Below, in pieces: positions 21,121 through 33,164 of a stretch of DNA of 64,000 nt. Source of the DNA: Sthenelais limicola (lineage: Eukaryota; Annelida; Polychaeta; Phyllodocida; Sigalionidae); contig OW804097.1 of assembly GCA_942159475.1 (NCBI GenBank), forward strand, positions 111,538,582 to 111,602,581. Reading direction: 5' to 3'. The position numbers and the translations under genes are program-made. Position 1 is the first letter of the stretch. Each line of letters starts with the position of its first letter. The notes below the pieces were generated by a model. The model saw only the letters and a program-made list of their open reading frames with translations. It did not search any database and was not told the origin of the DNA.

Positions 21121-22200
21121 GAGACTCACCCAACTCCTTTCTTGCAGTGCTTTACTAGTTTTCATTCACCGGCGGCCGTTTTCTATCGGCCGATTCGACT
21201 TCAAATTCTTGTATAAACATAATAGCAATTTTAAGAGCATAATATTGATAACTTCAGTCCTATATAAGTCATGATAAGTCGCACGTCTTGGGATATTTGA
21301 TACTGGCTGTAACAGGAAGACAAACAATGTGCATGCATTTTGTATTTGTATTTATATATAAGAAACTGTATTTCCATTTTGTTATACAGACAGCGATAAA
21401 AGCTTTCTACATGGAAATCGGTTTTTGTTCTCTGTCCCAGACAGCTCTTCCACACAAACCTTGAAAATGTATTTATTGAGTCGCATTTTATCCTATACAG
21501 ACAATGTTTCCAGCTCACCTACCTGAAAAATCAATAAAAATAACAATGTACAGTATCTAACATAAGTAACGCAATGTATATCCACTTGACAGAAGTGAAA
21601 GCGATCATCTATAAAATATAACAATATACCATTCAGATGTCCTTCAACATGCAAGATTTAACATAAGCTAATAAGCCTATACAAACCATAGTATCAATTA
21701 ATGATCTAAATGCGTATAGATTTGTTAAAGAACCGTTCAGTTCATAATAGGCCTATATACAGGCATATTATAATACAGTTTTTTGGTGTTTCATTTATAT
21801 ATAGATAAAAAAAAGTAGCGATTATCGAATTGTCCCACAGAATACACTAGTGTCCTAAACCTGTGATGTGGTGATACATGTGATGTTACTATTACGCCCT
21901 ATTTCACTTTGTACTGAAGTCAAAATTAAAGAATTAATCAAACAAACATGACTAAGGGCTCAGAAGGTGCGAAGCTTGCAATGCGCCAACACTAAAACAA
22001 CTACTCTATTTATTCAATGATCATAAATTCTACCAATAATCGCCGGGTAACAAGTCGATATGAAGCAATATGATTCTCACCCCTATCATTTTGTTTTACT
22101 CAAAATAGTAGCCTACCCACAAGTTTTTTACTCCGTTCTACTGCTATCGTTAGTTCCCAATAGTCAAACATGAATTGGTATTGGCTTTGCGTGGTAAACG
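21121..22200. other. AT-rich unique DNA, nothing recognised
   Basis: No gene or repeat family recognised. Confidence 0.5.
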
Positions 22201-22202
22201 AA

Positions 22203-22313
22203 GAGACAGAGAGACTCCACAGACAGAGGCAGACAGACATGCAGAGAGGTAGGCAGACAGACAGACAACCCGACAGACAGCCCGACAGAGAGACAGCTGG
22301 CAGACAGAGAGCC
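22203..22313 (+). repeat. CAGA-type imperfect microsatellite
   Basis: About 110 bp of degenerate (CAGA)n and (GACA)n. The overlapping minus-strand frames rich in Leu, Ser and Cys are artefacts of this repeat. Confidence 0.85.
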
Positions 22314-22616
22314 AGAGAACTTGTGAGAAATGAATAGAAAAGTAGACATTCATTATTCAATACAATCACAGAATAGACCAATAAAGATAACCTTTCTAAT
22401 TTTTTGTTTTTTTATAAACTACGATTGTATTTTCTTATAAATGCATAATAGTTCAAAGTAAATTCGAGGAGATAGGATTGAATTTTCAATAATTACATCC
22501 TACCTTGGAGAGACACAGGAAGAGTATAGGCCTATACAGTGTAGACTAAGCCCTATAGCACTGCCTAAAACAAGGTCCTGCACCTAGCTACGTATCTCAT
22601 TGGATACCAGGCACAA

Positions 22617-22630
22617 GTTTCCATGGCAAC
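22617..22630 (+). promoter_or_regulatory. RFX X-box motif
   Basis: GTTTCCATGGCAAC is a near-perfect palindromic X-box (two GTTNCC half sites). It sits in a CpG-richer stretch (about 22560-23000) free of transposon copies. Confidence 0.45.
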
Positions 22631-23206
22631 GAGTTGATCAAGCATGACTTCTTGTCATTCCACATTTCAGAATCGCCGGACCGTGCATTGGCGCGACCAG
22701 AGAGCCACCTCCCGAGTGCGCTTTGCACTAAATTCCACTGCTAGTGAGTGGCATACAAGTTGGAAGCAGCCAGAATGATGAAGCACGGGCGACCAGCCGG
22801 CGACGAGGCGATACAGAGCCGCGACCAGGCCAAGCGTCGCCCGGAACTAAGCGACGACGCGTAAACATCGTCCCTGGAGTTACCCAGTGCAACGGTTAGA
22901 CTGCATTTATTCCACCAGAGTGCGCCTTTCTACCTCAGCCCGGAAGTCTCGCGTTTGTCTCGTTGTATGTTGTCACGGCGTGAAAAAGGAGATCTGGTGA
23001 TCGAAATGCGGGCAATATTGAGAACACCTTGTAGGCTAGAATCAGATATTATGTACACGTAGTTCTAAGGAGTGCAGAGCAGGCTAAAGCTTTGCATGGC
23101 TTTCCCACCTTTGGTGCCTGAGACATGAAATCATGGACTGAACATTGCATGTGGGTTCGAATGTGTGTTTATACATAGACTATTTCTACCAGCTGGGAAT
23201 CTCACG
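22631..23206. other. CpG-richer unique DNA
   Basis: Contains CG-rich words such as GCCGGCGACGAGGCG near 22797 and GCGACGACGCGTAAAC near 22850. No frame longer than background. Possibly regulatory, or a non-coding exon of an outside gene. Confidence 0.3.
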
Positions 23207-23324
23207 TAGGAAGGACTTTTCCCTTCCTAGAGGTGAAGGAATCCCCTTCTCCCCTGGCCCTTCCCCCGCCCCCATCCCCAGCAAAAAATCCTTTGCTTAG
23301 CTTGTACAACAGGCCCCAGTTGTT
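23207..23324 (+). mobile_element. Family L fragment (right end)
   Basis: Ends CTTAGCTTGTACAACAGGC, matching the right terminus of the complete L copy at 41.5-42.0 kb. It also shares GGTGAAGGAATCCCC with that copy's interior, in inverted order. Confidence 0.45.
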
Positions 23325-23600
23325 TAGGGACTAGCTTAAGTAATGTTTTTATGGAGACAGTTGATAGGCGAGCATTTATTTCAAAGTTCACCCGGAAACA
23401 AAATATAGTTTTGCATATTCTTTTGCCCAAAGCAGTCGCTTGATATAGTAACCTTTCATTCAAGGAAGATGATAAAAAAAGAAATCATTGCTGAATACCA
23501 TATAATGTCACACAACAAGATCTGTATAATTTTACATATAATAATAAAGCTATGAGATGTGTAAGAATTTGTTTCTGTAAAATTTCTTGATAACTGTAAC

Positions 23601-23774
23601 CTGTCTAGGCTCAGAGTGGAGACAGTCCCTTCAAACGGAGCTCCAAATCGCAAAATTCCATTATAATCCCATTAGGACGCCTACTCCTGGACTAGGAAAT
23701 CTCATTGACACAGTAGGCGTCCAATCACTGACATACCATACTTATCTGTTCTGAGAGGCTCTGAGCCTAGACTG
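23601..23774. mobile_element. Family D copy 3
   Basis: Begins CTGTCTAGGCTCAGAG and ends CTCTGAGCCTAGACTG. Flanks TAAC and TAAT are a plausible 4-bp duplication with one change. The left arm has an internal deletion. Confidence 0.82.
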
Positions 23775-24579
23775 TAATCGTCGTATAGGTTCAACTTTCC
23801 TCCAATAAGAGATACCAGGATATATTTATATACTTTTCTGGTTATATTACCAGAAAAAAAAGAACACAACCGATTTCACACGCACACTGCGAGCAACCCA
23901 CCTCGCCTGGGATCGGCCACAGCAATGGTCACATCTACTGCTGTAATATTGCTCCTCGCCGGGAAGCTCTCTCTCTCTCTTTAAGTACCTAATACGACTT
24001 TTAACAACTTCAACTTCTGTTGTCAATGTAATTAACCCAGACCACCCGCCTTTCTTCTTCTTTTATAGAGCGCTATTTTGACAAGCGACATGTTTGAGTG
24101 GGAAATGGAAAACAAATTTTAAAACATTTTGAGAGTAAACATTGCAATACAAAGCAAACCTATTTGAAGCCAATGAACTATAGACCTTAAGGAGGAAAAG
24201 GTGGTTGGTTGCGTCAAAGGTGTGACGGCAATTCCGTAATTAATAGCTGTAGATACCTGGTGATAGATCCTGCTTATATTATAGTTTCAATATGGACGCA
24301 AATCGGACTATTGCAGATTTGAAATGAATGTTTTCCAGACATATTGCTTTATATAAAAAGAAATATAATATATAAGATATGTTTTAAAATCAAAACGGAC
24401 CGCGCCAGGAGGAGGTTTTTAAGCACTTATAATTATATGAGCAGGTAACCATTTATCTTTGTATTTTCATTAATGACTCCAAAACGCCCTAAATAATGAT
24501 AGCTTTGATATTGTAATTAGTATCATCATATCAAGCTATTGACACTACTGTATGCCAATGTAATCGCTTCATATCGTTG
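23775..24579. other. AT-rich unique DNA
   Basis: Short (TC)n at about 23970-23982. Nothing else recognised. Confidence 0.5.
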
Positions 24580-24652
24580 TAGTTTAATATTACATTAATG
24601 AAAGGCCTCAGGTTGTGATGGAAATAATTCTTTGTGTAATTCATATCCTGAA
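24580..24652 (+). repeat. Family F fragment
   Basis: AAAGGCCTCAGGTTGTGATG and the following CTTTGTGTAATTCATATC match words repeated at 40.1 and 43.6 kb. Confidence 0.4.
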
Positions 24653-24691
24653 CAAAATAGTTTTCAAATCAAAACAAAGGAACTCCGTGTG

Positions 24692-24790
24692 TGGGGGGGA
24701 GGGGGAGGGGGAGGGGGGGAGGGGGGGAGGGGGAGGGGGAGGGGGAGGGGGGAAGGGGGGAGGGGGGGGGAGGGGAAGGGGGGGGGGGAG
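24692..24790 (+). repeat. G-rich (GGGGGA)n tract, about 100 bp
   Basis: Nearly pure purine with many runs of 4-9 G. It has high potential for G-quadruplexes on the + strand. Gly/Arg-rich frames over it are artefacts. Confidence 0.9.
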
Positions 24791-25861
24791 AATAAACTAA
24801 TTCATACTAAACAAACTCATACTCCGATTATAATAATTCCATTAAGTAACAAGAATTGAACGTTTTGAATTTTAACATAGTTAAAGTTTATGTTATTTTG
24901 TCGTGATTTTGGTCTGTTTTCTATAGCATTAACATTAAATATCTAAATATCTGACAAAAAAGATAATTCATGTCTAAGTGTAATAAGAATTTTAATTACT
25001 ATGTAGTTAACTAATATTTTTTAGATGAAATCAAACAGTTATTCGTCCAACAAACGAGTCTAAATCGCCTGTTCTTCTCTGTAATGTTATGAGAGCCCAT
25101 CCTTACTTTTTAAATTAATCCATTCCATGATATCTCTACTCACTCACTGGAAACATTGGACAAACATATCTCATCTATATGTCAATATTATTTAACCTCA
25201 ATGGTTCTATATATAGGTGCTATATTCCGTTATACTATAGTGCTAAATAAGAAATAAAAGGGATTGGTTGGGAGAAGTTTCCTGCTCGCTAGTGTATTAA
25301 CGGTTACATCATGTTGACCATACACCTGAACGGCGCTATTTATACACTCTTGGAAATAGGGGATTCTCAAAATTAATGGCCCTATAGCCGACATTCCCGA
25401 AAATTAATTACCTTGGAACTAGGCATTCTTTCTAATATTATATATCTGACATCCGGAGAGGACCTAAGAAATGCTATAATAGGGGATTTCCAGTACCATT
25501 GTGAATGTCTGGCTGTTATAGTGCATGCTGGGATAGGTTCAGCTCAGGTCTGACATACACATATTTAGCAAGGATCTTTTCACCAATAGTATAGTTTGTA
25601 TAAATGATATATAAAAACTAAATGCAGGATGGGAAAGATGAAAGCTTGTGTCATGGAAACATGTATAACACACAGATATTGACATTGAAGCACTAATAAA
25701 TATTCCATGCTGAACATCGCATGTTTTCTATAGATTTTACACTGACATACAACTCCCATAATTCCATACGAATGAAGATACAAGATGGCGGACATGCAAG
25801 TCCACTATTGACAGAACTTTCTTTGTGTGACCATAGGAATGGATACCTCCGAGAAGCAAAT
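24791..25861. other. AT-rich unique DNA, nothing recognised
   Basis: No gene or repeat family recognised. Confidence 0.5.
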
Positions 25862-26083
25862 AGACAATCTGCAGCTCTACACGTCTAACAACTTAAGATA
25901 AATAAGGCTGAACAATTATAAATACTAGGTACATTTATTTTAGGTTCAGTTGGCATTGCGTTGATTAGACGACATATCTTTGGGTGTGGCGAACCTGTAT
26001 TTTGAACGTCATTTCTGTCTTTAGTTTGACTCATTTAAGAGGATTGGATAAGGCGAATTGTAAATTTTCTGATAACTTCACCC
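25862..26083 (+). mobile_element. Family B copy 2, degenerate
   Basis: Left terminus eroded (ACAATCTGCAGCTCTACAC). The right half is clearer (AGAGGATTGGATAAGGCGAA then TTCTGATAACTTCACCC). Confidence 0.6.
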
Positions 26084-26988
26084 ATATCTTGAATAAAACT
26101 GTCTTGGAAAAACCCCACAAAAAAGACCTCTGATGTTTCTTATAGAAACCGTTTGTCTAATAGTGTAGGCTTATATACACTGGTAGGATTTGCTTGGCTG
26201 ATTTCCCACCGACCCTGACCACTGGTCACTCGGGGCCGTCTCTATGGTCCAACAAGCAACAAACCAAAACGACACGCTCCACTGACCCATGAAAATGGAA
26301 CTGGTGGCATTCGGTTATTGTGTGTTTTTATTTGGTTTCCACTGTAAACATCTCATGATAAATGAACCTGCAGGGTTGTCGATGCAACTTATTAAATGAT
26401 AGTGCAAAATCGTGTATAATTAATAGTGTTAATTTTTCTCGATTTGTCCTATTAAATCTTTGGCAAATATGTGTGATAATTTTGGAATATATCTATTTCG
26501 ATCATCGGTTTATTCAAAATATCCTGCCATCTTGGCTTACTAATCTAATATGAATCATTATCGTCATAATATGTAATAATGTATGGTTAAAGAGTTAGAT
26601 AAGATGACTGTGCCTCTTTTAAATTTTAATAAAATATACCACTGATATTTTTTAGTTTTGGGCATTTTTTCATTTTAAATTCCGATGTAATAGAAGAAGT
26701 AGGGAGACTTGCGATTCTGAACACCTCCATTCTGTCCTAAGTATATCAGCACTGGGCGGAAGGAATTGTTCTTAGTTCATCCGTAGCCATGATCACAATT
26801 TAGAGGGGACGAAGCGGGAAATGAATTTGTGTTTCTGCTGTATAAGATAAGATAACATTTTCTAACCTTCTCGATGTCACGTGAAAAGTTTTGATGTCTA
26901 ATTTGGATACGATACAGGGTGCGAAGATGAACGATGACTTCTTCAAAAGTAACTCTCAAAAGACAGTAAAAATATATTTCTCTGGTTG
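26084..26988. other. AT-rich unique DNA, nothing recognised
   Basis: No gene or repeat family recognised. Confidence 0.5.
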
Positions 26989-27101
26989 ACTTCATTCAAC
27001 TCATGATCCGAATCCATGACGAATAACAAGGAATATTATTTCATTTATATTTCCTTTTCGTTTGGGGGTACCAGGAAAAGGCGTAGGGGCAAAGTTCAGA
27101 T
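26989..27101 (+). repeat. Family J copy 1
   Basis: A 113-bp segment (from TTCATTCAACTCATGATCC to GGCAAAGTTCAG) repeated nearly identically at 35351-35462. No inverted termini are visible, and the type is unknown. Confidence 0.7.
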
Positions 27102-27309
27102 CTTATCTGTTATTTCTGAATAACCGGATTTTGTTTACACGAATCTAGGAAAAGCGACGTAAAACCGTAAAACATAACGGTGAATATTTCCATAAAAAAG
27201 ATTTAAGACAATCATGGAAAAATGAAATAAGAGTAGAAGATGCAAGTAAATAAACTGGTAACCATGAATATAGATGATAGCCATATCTCGTAACCTATTC
27301 CAATAATAG

Positions 27310-27536
27310 GGGTCAGATCTCCAGAAAATGTACAATCGGCAGACCTACACATTGTGTATATGGTGCTACTGAAAAATATAAATACTAGATATATTTGGTT
27401 ACTATTGGTATTACCTCGATTCATAAAATCAGTTTGGTTACGTTGAAGAATATTCTGAACCTCATTTCTCTCTTAATTTCGGATTACTTGAGAGGATTGG
27501 CGAAGGTGAATTGTACATTTTCTGACGATCTGACTT
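27310..27536 (+). mobile_element. Family B copy 3
   Basis: Flanked by ATAG on both sides (27306-27309, 27537-27540). Full length in standard orientation. Confidence 0.88.
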
Positions 27537-28804
27537 ATAGGCCTACACACGCCATAGACAAGGAATGGTCAGTGAACCCCCATGGAAATATGGCCATGCC
27601 CACTGGGCCGTAACATAGTATATGGCACTGTGAATACGTTCCGCAGCATGAACATAAGCCCAGTCCCTCTCCAGTCTTATAATACTCTCTATTGCAACTT
27701 CATTCAATCAAGCATGGCACACAAGAAGGTTGGTACAAATCTTACTTATGCTTATATGACAAACTTTCATACTTTGGTCGATGTTCTCAACGATTCTCTA
27801 TATATCCAATGTATTGGGGTTGAGGTTGCAGTGATATATTGTAGAATTCAGTCATACTTTTGATAATATCTGAGTCTTTCTGGGTTGACAGAGGGTGATT
27901 TGTATTATGATAAATAGCATGCGTGGGGTAGGGCATCAATGTATACGAGTGGCAATACAGAACGTGTATTATTTGATGTTCTGGCTGTCGGAAGATTAAG
28001 TAAAGAGGTTTTCCTAACCACAGACAACTTGAAATAAGTTGAGAGATAATCTTCTATAGTAAAAATAATGTAATACAAATAGTACAAGGTTGGTACGTAT
28101 TCCAATTCGTTTTGATTTTACATTTTATTATTGTTCTTTATTGCGACGGCATCGATCTTACCCTCGTGAATAAAAATGGGTACATGGCTTCATAAAAAGT
28201 ATATAATTGATTATATGGAGTACGTATTAACAGGCGTTTTAATTTGACTAAAACACTGAATACCTTCAAGTTCAACTTCAAGGTATCATTTACCAACATG
28301 CCAAACGTTTGCTCTTGAATGAAATATATGCGAGGGAAGCTGTTTAAGAAGCCCGACTTATGAATTGTAATGGATTCAGTGGCAAGCCCAAACATGGAGG
28401 ATTATGATATATTGTTTTCCTTTAAGTAACTTGTGTCCAACACATGCGGTGCGAACCCAATAGGAGACTTGTAATATTCACCGTGCTATTGCGCAAAGTG
28501 AGGGGATCATTGGAGCGAATCATTATTTTTATGCATGATTACAGAAGGCGATTAAATCCATATATATCGGCGTCTGTGAATTTCTGTGACGTAATATATT
28601 GGAAATTGATCTAAGAGCCCAGAAGAACTTAAATGAATGTTCAGACCTCATGTTGGGGAAATTGTAACGTATGATATTGGGCTTGTTATAATACAATACA
28701 AGAGCCAAAAAGTAAAGCCCAGCCAATCAGCGAGGGCAGTACTCTGGCCAATCAGTGCACGTAGTAAGAACCACGTGCACCATGATGTACCGCCCAGTCC
28801 TTCT
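27537..28804. other. Unique DNA, nothing recognised
   Basis: No gene or repeat family recognised in this 1.3 kb. Confidence 0.5.
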
Positions 28805-29373
28805 GGGTCCGATTGTCAGTAGATGTACAATTGGCAGCTCTACGCATTTAGCAAATCATGCTTAAAGCAGTATATAAAGGGTATATCTGAGTATATAGGT
28901 GTTGTTTTGGAATGTCTGTAATTATGTTTGCTGCTGTATGAATATTATATTATATAACACTGTTCGAAATCCAATTACCATGTACCAATCATATGTAACC
29001 GTCAACCACCGATAATTATTGTACTAAAAATACAACAAATATACCATGTACCAACCATATATACTCATTAACACCTCATCACCATCTCATCAGATTAGAA
29101 CTAGTCATAGAAACCCCTAGTCATATTGTAACAAAAGTAAAGTTCAAGCAAGAATTCGGGCACCCAACGGAAGACCTATTTAGACAACTGTTTATTTAGA
29201 ATGTTGGGCAACCTTACTGTAAAACATCTTCAGCAATAAAAGAATCCTTGAATTGAATTGAATTGAATTGAATTGAATGTTACACTGTATTTTGAACCTC
29301 ATTTTTGTCTTAAATTTGGGTTATTTGAGAGGATTGTTGAAGGTGAATTGTACATTTTCTGACGATCTGACCC
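28805..29373 (+). mobile_element. Family B copy 4, split by a retroelement
   Basis: TTCT flanks both outer ends (28801-28804, 29374-29377), so the two halves (28805-28963 and 29282-29373) are one B insertion interrupted by the element at 28964-29281. Confidence 0.88.
28964..29281 (+). mobile_element. 5'-truncated non-LTR retroelement 3' end, nested in family B
   Basis: A 318-bp insert ending AATAAAAGAATCC then about five TTGAA units, the kind of short-repeat tail left by CR1/L2-type LINEs. ACACTGT at 28957-28963 is repeated at 29282-29288, a 7-bp target duplication inside B sequence. Confidence 0.7.
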
Positions 29374-29433
29374 TTCTATTCTATATTGACGTTTATTACG
29401 GTGATTTTTGTACACTGTTTTTAAGTATAATTA

Positions 29434-29486
29434 AGAGAGAAAGCCTTACCTCATTTTGGAGGGACTCTCTCAGCACTGAGCCTAGC
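29434..29486. mobile_element. Family D fragment (right end)
   Basis: AAAGCCTTACCTCATTTTGG then GGGACTCTCTCAGCACTGAG. Only the terminal 50 bp remain. Confidence 0.5.
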
Positions 29487-30287
29487 CCGATCAGTTCATT
29501 TGGGGATTCCCTCTATTCTGAACAACACAGAAGATGTCAAGTAATTAATTAATCATTAAATTAATTATTAAACATTAATTTAAACACGATCCCGTTTAAT
29601 CATGATTCTAATGGTTTAATTGGTGTCAGGAAAGCAAAAAGCGAAACCTAACTGGAACTCGTTTTAATGGAAATTACTGTAGTAGAACAACTAAGTGTAA
29701 ATTAAATTGGCTTGGGCCTCTGAAGTGAACCACGTGCTTATCAACGCCTACTGATGGATTTAGAGTATGAGTAGGGCGTGAATAGCTCAATAGTTTCCTA
29801 AAAGAGACACTATGTATTAGCCAGGTTCACTATTAAACTACTTTCGATTGTTTTGGAACATTTTCGGAAGCTACAGAGTCATCGGTGGTTTTGTAAACAA
29901 ACGAAAAGTGAAACAATTATAATAAAGGAAAAATATATAAATCATGCAACAAAACCATAACTTTGTCGGTATATGACTTTGAAATATAATAATGAAATAT
30001 GATGTTATGATTATTTAGTATTAATAATTGATGTATAATTTATATATATGCCTCCCATTGACAACTTCATTGTTCTAAAAGTGTTAATTTGCCATAAATA
30101 CACTCACACATGGTGTTATTTTCTATATAAATAAAATAAAATAATATAATGATTAAAAGTGCTAAAATATCCTCCGAAATATTTAGCAGAGGGAGGATCG
30201 GTGCATCATAATTTATATGTAGTTGGAAGAACATTTTTCACATGCTTTACTAAACATTCATATAATCTTAAATATTAGCAAGCTTTT
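29487..30287. other. AT-rich unique DNA, nothing recognised
   Basis: No gene or repeat family recognised. Confidence 0.5.
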
Positions 30288-30534
30288 ACGTCCGAAAATG
30301 TACAATTAAATCGGCAGACATGCATCTACACATTGTGTAAATTCTGCTAAATTAGGCTAACAAATTATGAAAACGATAGGTATATCTGAGTATATATTTT
30401 TTTATTACAAACAAAGGCCTTGGTTTTGCCTTGCTGTTTTGTTATGCTGAACTATAATTTTTATCGCATTTTAAATGTGGGTTATTTAGGAGGTTTGTTG
30501 AAGGCGAATTGAACATTTTCCGGCGATTTCACAC
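30288..30534 (+). mobile_element. Family B copy 5, degenerate
   Basis: Both termini have lost the outer GGGTCAG. The interior retains GGTATATCTGAGTATAT and GTTATTTAGGAGGTTTG. Confidence 0.65.
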
Positions 30535-30591
30535 AGTGTGCATTGCTTGCCGTTTGTTGTCCGGGGAACGCACTTGATAATGTGTTGTACC

Positions 30592-30813
30592 CAGTCTAGG
30601 CCCAAAGCTGAGAGAGTCCCTTCAAACGGAGGGACAGTCTCCGGCCTCAAGCCGCAAAGTGCCATTATAATTCCATTAAGACCGCAAAATGTCATTATAA
30701 TCCGATTAGTACACCTAGTCCCAGGCCAGGATACCGATTAGTGAAGTAGGCGTCTAATCACTGGCATACCATTCTTATCTGATCTGAGGGTTTGGGCTCC
30801 TAGACTCCTAGAC
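30592..30813. mobile_element. Family D copy (D-b subtype), first of a head-to-head pair
   Basis: Subtype with CCCTTCAAACGGAGGG and an extra TTAAGACCGCAAAATGTC block. The distal end abuts the next copy directly. Confidence 0.78.
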
Positions 30814-30968
30814 AGATCAGATAAGAAAGGTATGTTAGTGATTGGACGCCTACTGCGTTAATGACTTCCCTGTTCCTGGGGCACCGTCCTAACGGGATTT
30901 AATGGCATTTTGTGGTTCGTGGCTTTCCCTCAGTTTTGAGGGACTCTCCCAACTCTGAGCCTAGACTG
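30814..30968. mobile_element. Family D copy (D-a subtype), second of the pair
   Basis: Starts at AGATCAGATAAGAAAGG without its own CAGTC terminus and ends CTCTGAGCCTAGACTG. Opposite orientation to the preceding copy. Confidence 0.75.
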
Positions 30969-31515
30969 GAGACACCATGTTAGAGGGGTGGGAGTGCACA
31001 CAGTACATAATGATGATAACATTTTAATGCTACATGGATATTCCTTTGGTTGATTGTAATTACAGCTATCATGTACTTCATCGAACTCTATATTGATTGG
31101 GTGGGGGCGGAGGGGAGGGGGGTGCCTTGATAGATAAAAAGAACTTCCATTTTCAATCAAGGATGAGCTTCTGGCTTCATCCCATTAAAGGCCATAATCA
31201 CATTTCAAGTCTAAATCTTTATAATGCAGGACTGTAACAGATAAATGAAGTAGGTAAAATAAAAGCCTAACAAATTATAATAATTATAACCAAAACATAA
31301 AATAATATTGTTTTGATATTTGTTTTGATGTTTGCCATTCAAACTATCTATACTACCAGTATGCGTCGTTTACATTGATTCAATAATTATGTCATGCAAG
31401 GTTCTGCATTTAATTGGGATCATTAGCTTCATCATAATCGCGTATGAACTGCACAGAAGTCTAGAATCCTTCACCCCCCTGTAACCACAGAGGCTGGGAT
31501 ATTTTTTCTGCCATC
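30969..31515. other. Unique DNA
   Basis: Contains a G-rich patch at 31098-31122. No gene supported. Confidence 0.45.
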
Positions 31516-31782
31516 AGGCCCAAAAAAGTGAATGTGTTTCCGATGTATCTAGCTGAAAACTATAGATAGGAGGGGGTGGTTCATCTTTTCAGGGAACAAC
31601 CATCCAGGAACAAAATAAAATTCTGTCTATTTCATAATATTTGTTGTTTTAAACATGATAAATGTGCATTTTAAGAGTTTTCTGGTTTTAAAAAAATAGG
31701 GAAGGTCAAACAAACTTTTAGGTGAGGTGAGTGTTTCTAGGTACGGGGGTAAATCAGAAACACGCCTATTTCTTTTTGGCCT
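31516..31782. mobile_element. Family K TIR element copy 1, about 267 bp
   Basis: The left end AGGCCCAAAAAAGTGAATG then GTTTCCGAT and the complement of the right end (AGGCCAAAAAGAAATAGGCG then GTTTCTGAT) form imperfect inverted termini of about 32 bp. Confidence 0.6.
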
Positions 31783-31885
31783 TAGCCAACATTTACGAAA
31801 CATTATTTTGGTCATTATCAAACAGGCATAAGGTTGATAAAACCCAACATCTGTCCGCACCGAGCGAGTAAAACCACATCATTCA

Positions 31886-31922
31886 TTACGTCATAACCAT
31901 CGTTACCATGACGTTGACGTCA
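31886..31922 (+). promoter_or_regulatory. CRE motif cluster
   Basis: TTACGTCA at 31886-31893 and a perfect palindromic CRE TGACGTCA at 31915-31922. GTTACCATGACG, an X-box-like half site, lies between them. Confidence 0.35.
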
Positions 31923-31986
31923 TGTCTGGCTCTGGCCTAAGATCAACTCAGGAAATCACTACGGTCTGTTCAGGGTCATTGAACTA

Positions 31987-32000
31987 GTTGCCATGACAAC
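31987..32000 (+). promoter_or_regulatory. RFX X-box motif
   Basis: GTTGCCATGACAAC, an X-box 65 bp downstream of the CRE cluster in the same unique stretch. Confidence 0.45.
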
Positions 32001-32607
32001 CGTTGGGTTTCTGTAAAACCAGTATGTTAGGTTCTGGAAGTAGAGTTAATTTTTGTCTAATTTTTCTGGAAATATAGTTTAGTTTAATTTTGTCTAGGAA
32101 CTTTACCTGTTTAATTAGAATTAGAATTCAAGTACATGCACGATTATCTTTTATATTTTTAAATAAAATTATCATGGGGAATTCAATTCGTATTTTTACG
32201 AATGTGGTGTTGATAAATTCGAGATCAAAAATTGAAAACAAGTTCAATTAACACACACAATGCGTCTTATTTTTACTAGAAATAAATTCCTCGCATAATT
32301 ACAAGAAATTCTACCTCGCAATCTATTTCTCCGTATAGATATCAGCAACATATCTAGGACATTTATAACGAAAACACTGGTCAGACTTTGATCGTATCTC
32401 AGAGTATCTTAGATACTATCATTGAAAGGAACATTGGCCTGTTGCTGCCAAGATAGCAGCTAGAGTCTTCCTCAAGGAAAATATCTTGCAGCCAAAATGA
32501 ACGAGGGAAATATCCATTTCTGTTTGAAGCGCCCAAGCATGCATCTGCTCGATCGATCAGAGCTTTTGCCTATTTCTCCAATGAAGCCCAACCATTCCCT
32601 TTCATAC
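32001..32607. other. Unique DNA
   Basis: No gene or repeat family recognised. Confidence 0.45.
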
Positions 32608-32851
32608 GAGTCACTCTCGCAATTCACCTTCGCCAATCCTCTCAAATAACCCAAATTTAAGACAAAAATCAGGTTCAAAATACAGTTCAACATAGCCTAA
32701 CAGATTGTTTGAATCAAGGCAATACTAAATATACTCAGATATACCTAGTATCAATTATAATTGACGATTTCTTTTGCTAAATGGGTCTAATTTAGCAGAA
32801 TTTGCTAAATGTGTTGATCTGCCAATTGTACATTTTCTGAAAATCTGAACC
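32608..32851 (-). mobile_element. Family B copy 6
   Basis: Reversed. The outer left terminus is eroded (GAGTCACTCTCGC). The right end CTGAACC is separated by only ATAT from the next B copy. Confidence 0.78.
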
Positions 32852-32855
32852 ATAT

Positions 32856-33082
32856 GGGTTAGATCATCAGGAAATGTACAGTTGGCACAGCTTTACACAT
32901 TTAGGAAATCCTGCTGAAAAATGATAAATACCGGGTATATCTTCGTATATCTGGCATTGTGTTGTTTTAAAATATCTGTATTGTTATGTTAAATTATATT
33001 TTGAAGCTCATTTCTTTTTTAAATTTGGGCTATTTGAGAGGTTTGGTGAAGGCGAATTGTTCAATTTCTGAAAATCCGACCC
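32856..33082 (+). mobile_element. Family B copy 7
   Basis: Starts GGGTTAGATCATCAGG, four bases (ATAT) after copy 6 and in the opposite orientation. This suggests insertion of one copy at the duplicated target of the other. Confidence 0.8.
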
Positions 33083-33164
33083 ACAGGTCAAATATATTTG
33101 AGTAGCTCAACCTGTTGTGTCCTGGTAACTTACAGACCCAGAAGCAATCCCAATCACCCTTATA

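Noticed and set aside
22100..22381. Cys/Leu/Ser-rich minus-strand frames
   Set aside because: Produced entirely by the CAGA-type microsatellite.
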